From contig NC_135257.1 of NCBI RefSeq assembly GCF_964204865.1, positions 15,088,151-15,152,150 of the forward strand: a DNA stretch of 64,000 bases, written 5' to 3'. Each line of letters begins with the position of its first letter. Position 1 is the stretch's first letter. The notes beneath the pieces are model-generated. The model worked only from the letters and a program-made list of their open reading frames with translations, did no database searches and was not told the DNA's origin. Shown here in pieces: positions 60,501-64,000 of the stretch. A program made the position numbers and the translations under genes. This DNA comes from Styela clava. Lineage: Eukaryota > Chordata > Ascidiacea > Stolidobranchia > Styelidae.

Positions 60501-63424
60501 ACAATTGGCGTAGTAAATTAAGTCTATATGACCGGTTGTTACCTCCGGGTTCAAGTCGAGGGGTCATTTTGTTTAGAAAACTTGACTTGCTTTGAGTGTA
60601 TGAGAGTCTTATTCGAGGCGAGTTAATGAAATTAGTTTCCCAGCGATGTTATTCTATTTTATAATATTTTCCATTTTTATAGAAATTTTTGAACGACTTT
60701 CCGAAATAGACTGTAGGCAAGCAGTCACTGGGCTACTTTGCCAAAAGGAACTGATATGTTCTGAGAAAAATTGGAATTTTTTTATTCCGCGTCACATACC
60801 TAATTCCCATACTTAACATTACGAATAAGGTCATGGATTCAGATTTGATTTTCTAGGTTCCCAACAGTTTTCTATATCGCGGCACACTATTGAGTACCTC
60901 AAATATTCGCGGCACACCTATCACGAAACATGAACATTTCTACGAATAAAGCCAGTTTCCAGCGGTCGCCCCCGTAATTTCGTCTATATTGAAACACATG
61001 TTGTTTCCGCTTTACAAAATTATCATTTCCCAAAAGTGCTATAGTCGAACGAATGGTTAATAGTTACCAATATTATAATTGTTTTCTTACAATAATGTAC
61101 ACGAGAGCGCCTTCAAAGCACCTCACATTATTGTAAAAGATGCGCGGCCGCTTGGGTAATACGTGGTCGTCAAACGCATCCGGTTTTGCTTCCATCGCAG
61201 GTATTCCCACTTTTGCGCAACCTAATTCTTTTTTGTTACAATTTGATATGTTTCTCCCATTGCCAAAATCATTCAGTATTGTTATTGTCGGCACTTGCGA
61301 TAAAAATAGAAAAGGCAAACAAACTGTGTTTCATTACAACAATTAATTATTATCGATAAATACATTAAATTGGTTTTAAGTGGTTACAAAACTCTTGACG
61401 TATCATTTCACGTTAAGAATTTCGTGCAAGGCCCGAGAATATATATATTAATGGCAATGATCATAGCATGTACTATGTCGAAACGCTTATTCGACTTTTC
61501 AGGAACTTTTCGAAAAAGGCAACCGTTTGTGTGTTCGAGATATGAAATAATTAATTCCACCACGCTTTCGTGAAGTAGTGCAATTTACTAAATTTAATGA
61601 AGGTTTTATTAAGTTTCGTTGCATCAGTGTTTGGACTACCAAGCGCTTCGCCAGATTACTGGCGTGATTACAGACCGCAAGGGAGGGCAAAATATGATAT
61701 TTTTATCGAATCGAATAATTCGAATATTTTTAACGAATTGTCTAATATCGGGTATTTTTTGTATATATACAACAGGCATCCAGAACTAATGTTGGTGAGC
61801 TATTTCCGCCCGTCCAAGAACCAAGTATTACACCACGGCGAACGACGAAGTTTGGCTTTATATTCCTAGGAGAACTATGCGTTTAAATCGACAAAATATG
61901 TTAAAGACAGCTAATAAGGAGTGAATTCGGAATTTATTTTAATTTTTTTTATCTTTTGCGCCGGCTTTGATCTTTCTCCCTACCGTTTGTAAATTACCTG
62001 TTCCTATTTTAAGTTAACAATATTACCATTTCTGACGCCGGAATGCGGATAAGACGACAGTTGGCCTTCTTCTAATTTTACTTTTCTATCGTGCCTGTTT
62101 TATTTTCGTATTTTAAATAGTGAATTAAAACCCGGCAAAGTCAATGCGTGAAACCTGAACGTTATTTTGAGTTTAAATAATGATTCAATAAATCGGCAAT
62201 AATGGCAATTTTACTAGTCAAATAATAATTCCTTGGTAAAATTTGGGGAAATTTTTGCACAATACTTTGTTACCTTGTTTGACATTTTCAATTTTACGAA
62301 ACGGTGTTGGTGCGCTTTATGCAAAATTTGGAATTGAAACAATACCCAAGTACGACTCAAATTTGTCGTTTCTGTTTGTTAGCAAGAGCCGTGGGTGATT
62401 CTCGCGGAATTCACGGGATTGGAAATTGGAATCACTTAAAATAAATTCACAAATGAAATTATTTCGCGTCGCACCTGGGAACCACTGTGATCTAACCTGT
62501 CACGTCAACACAGTTAGGTACAACTCATAATCATGGTGAACCTCATTTATTTTATTTTTTTACTTTCATGCTTAGGGCAATGTACTCTTCGTGGATATTT
62601 GGTTTATTCATGCTAATTCCACTCTATATAATTGGATTTATCGCATACGCATATTTTGGAGATTGCGATCCTTTGCTGAGTAACAAGATAAGTGCAGGAG
62701 ATCAGGTATTCTTTGTTGTAATCGATGATTTAATTTGTTATTGCATATATTCGATGAAATTTGAGTTAAAAATCAATAAATACCTACGAAACTTAGATTT
62801 CAACCGAATTGCGACAAAGCAATAATACAAAAAATTTGAAAGTCCACAAACAAGTCGTCCTTTTTTTCGTTAGCGTTCGTTGCAAGAATTTAGACTAAAA
62901 TAGTAGAAAGTTAAAATAAAACTTTTGTATTAGCAATTTTGTATTAGCAATTGAATGCTGATTAATAAAGCAATGTATGTGCTGTTTTAACGCATGCCAT
63001 CGCTGAATATCATTACTACCTAACAAGCAGATCTTTAACATTATATATATCAGGTTTTACCTTATATGGTCATGATCGTGTTTCGTGATCTTCCGGGAAT
63101 GTCTGGCTTATTCATTGCTGGTATCTTTGCAGCAGGTTTAAGGTAAGTTTTGGCTGATTTGAACAGCTCGCCATATACATATACTGGGTATTCAGGCTAA
63201 TAACCATATTGAAAAGCATACCTGACTCCACTTATACCATATATAAATTTTCTTTGTGGCTTAGAAAGGTCCCGTTAATATCTACATCTAATCTCAATGC
63301 AATGTTTTTCTTGTGTACAGCACAATTTCAAGTGCATTGAATGGAATGTCGTGTGTAACTGTCGGAGATCTGATCCAGCCTCACTTCAATTGGAGCAAAA
63401 ATACACTTCTGTGGGTTTCGAAAG
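57518..63424 (+). CDS. SLC5 sodium/solute symporter, copy B (3' part beyond window)
   Basis: This is the tandem paralogue of the gene at 45770. Exons: 57518-57669, 57904-58014, 58344-58434, 58686-58803, 59327-59394, 59768-59922, 60016-60156, 62576-62705, 63054-63142, 63321-63424, with lengths 152, 111, 91, 118, 68, 155, 141, 130, 89 and 104, all identical to copy A. That covers the first 386 codons. Motifs include YLLGGRKISW, SVLGIPAEMM, GGLKAVIWTDVLQG, TNQAVSQRFL and FRDLPGMSGLF. Each coding exon seen is open and properly spliced, so this part looks functional. Intron 7 is much longer (2.4 kb) than in copy A. No counterpart of exon 11 appears after 63424, so the gene should continue past position 64000. 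Confidence 0.9.
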
Positions 63425-64000
63425 GTAAAATTGATAAATTATAAAAAAAAAAATGAAAATAAGGTTATTCCGTTTTTCTTCACAGAGTAGTAGTGACAAA
63501 GTCATTGCGAGTTAGTCGTCTGTTTTTCCTAGAGGTGGACGATTGTTGGATCATGATCGTGTTACGCTGAGCGGCAAAACATTTGAACCAATTGTACAAT
63601 TAATGGAGAAAGCTAAAATAGACTTCTCGCAACATATAATCAAAACAGTTTCAGTGAAACTTCAAAGAGTAACGTTTGGAGTTTCCGTAATAAATTTTGA
63701 CTTCCGACTCGGAAAAATTCAAAATGTGGAGCTCGATTCTTATTCTGGGTGTTGTCTCCAGAATTGGGTGGACGTGTTCACATTACTATTTGTCGATTTG
63801 ATTTGACAATCGTATCGGATTTTGACATCGCCTTAGATTAGCATGATTAATTAAGGATTGTCAACATTTACTTTGTTCATCACTATTATTTCATTCACGT
63901 TAATCTCACACAATATTCTAACACAATAAAAATATATTCAGTCTGGGTATTCATGTACATTGAGAATGTGAATTATATTATTTGTATAATATCAAGAATA
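63425..64000 (+). other. Intron 10 of SLC5 copy B, no exon found
   Basis: I searched for the expected continuation (a segment like GLTLTYGIICIAF) and did not find it. An open frame at 63543-63806 does not resemble SLC5 or any other family I know. Confidence 0.5.

Noticed and set aside
61073-61318. 81-codon minus-strand open frame in SLC5 copy B intron 7
   Set aside because: It has no recognisable domain and no splice context; coding status is unsupported.
63543-63806. 87-codon open frame near the right edge
   Set aside because: It lies where SLC5 intron 10 should be and resembles no known family.

Overview
This is a eukaryotic, AT-rich, intron-dense nuclear window. It carries six protein-coding genes, one of them running off the right edge, set in a dense field of small DNA transposons and tRNA-derived SINEs. 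Gene content (GET3, ATAD2, NF-YC, a Cys-loop receptor subunit, two SLC5 transporters), mostly short GT-AG introns, and the absence of any bacterial-type organisation indicate an animal. A marine invertebrate, perhaps a tunicate, would fit, but nothing in the sequence settles the taxon. I joined exons by hand from splice sites, reading frame and family similarity; exon edges should be good to within a few bases except where noted.

Layout. 1-2374: no gene recognised; one SINE, a hairpin and a microsatellite. 2375-3400 (+): intact, intronless GET3/ASNA1 ATPase. 4590-26135 (+): ATAD2-type gene of 28 exons (1504 codons) with two AAA modules and a bromodomain; its introns hold many repeats. 28744-34518 (+): NF-YC, 10 exons, 399 aa. 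37550-43327 (-): a non-alpha nicotinic acetylcholine receptor-like subunit, 12 exons, 542 aa. 45770-56008 (+): an SLC5 sodium/solute symporter of the monocarboxylate/multivitamin branch, 14 exons, 607 aa. 57518-63424 (+): its tandem paralogue, whose first ten exons have exactly the same lengths and phases; the rest lies beyond the window.

The six genes have unrelated jobs: tail-anchored protein insertion, chromatin reading, CCAAT-box transcription, ligand-gated ion flux, and sodium-coupled uptake. Apart from the SLC5 pair, I see no operon or pathway linking them.

The repeat fraction is the most unusual part. (a) Eight copies of a foldback element of about 110 or 235 bp occur, most with matching 8-bp target duplications. 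Its arms carry a YY1-like CCAAGATGGCGG core, and the long class also carries telomere-like GGTTAGGGTTAGG. (b) A complete-ended piggyBac element with TTAA target sites and 16-bp perfect terminal repeats carries a broken transposase that contains a spliceosomal-type intron. (c) At least seven hAT-like elements are present, one pair sitting end to end. (d) Several elements end only 17-45 bp from splice sites, so they may supply splicing signals such as branch points.
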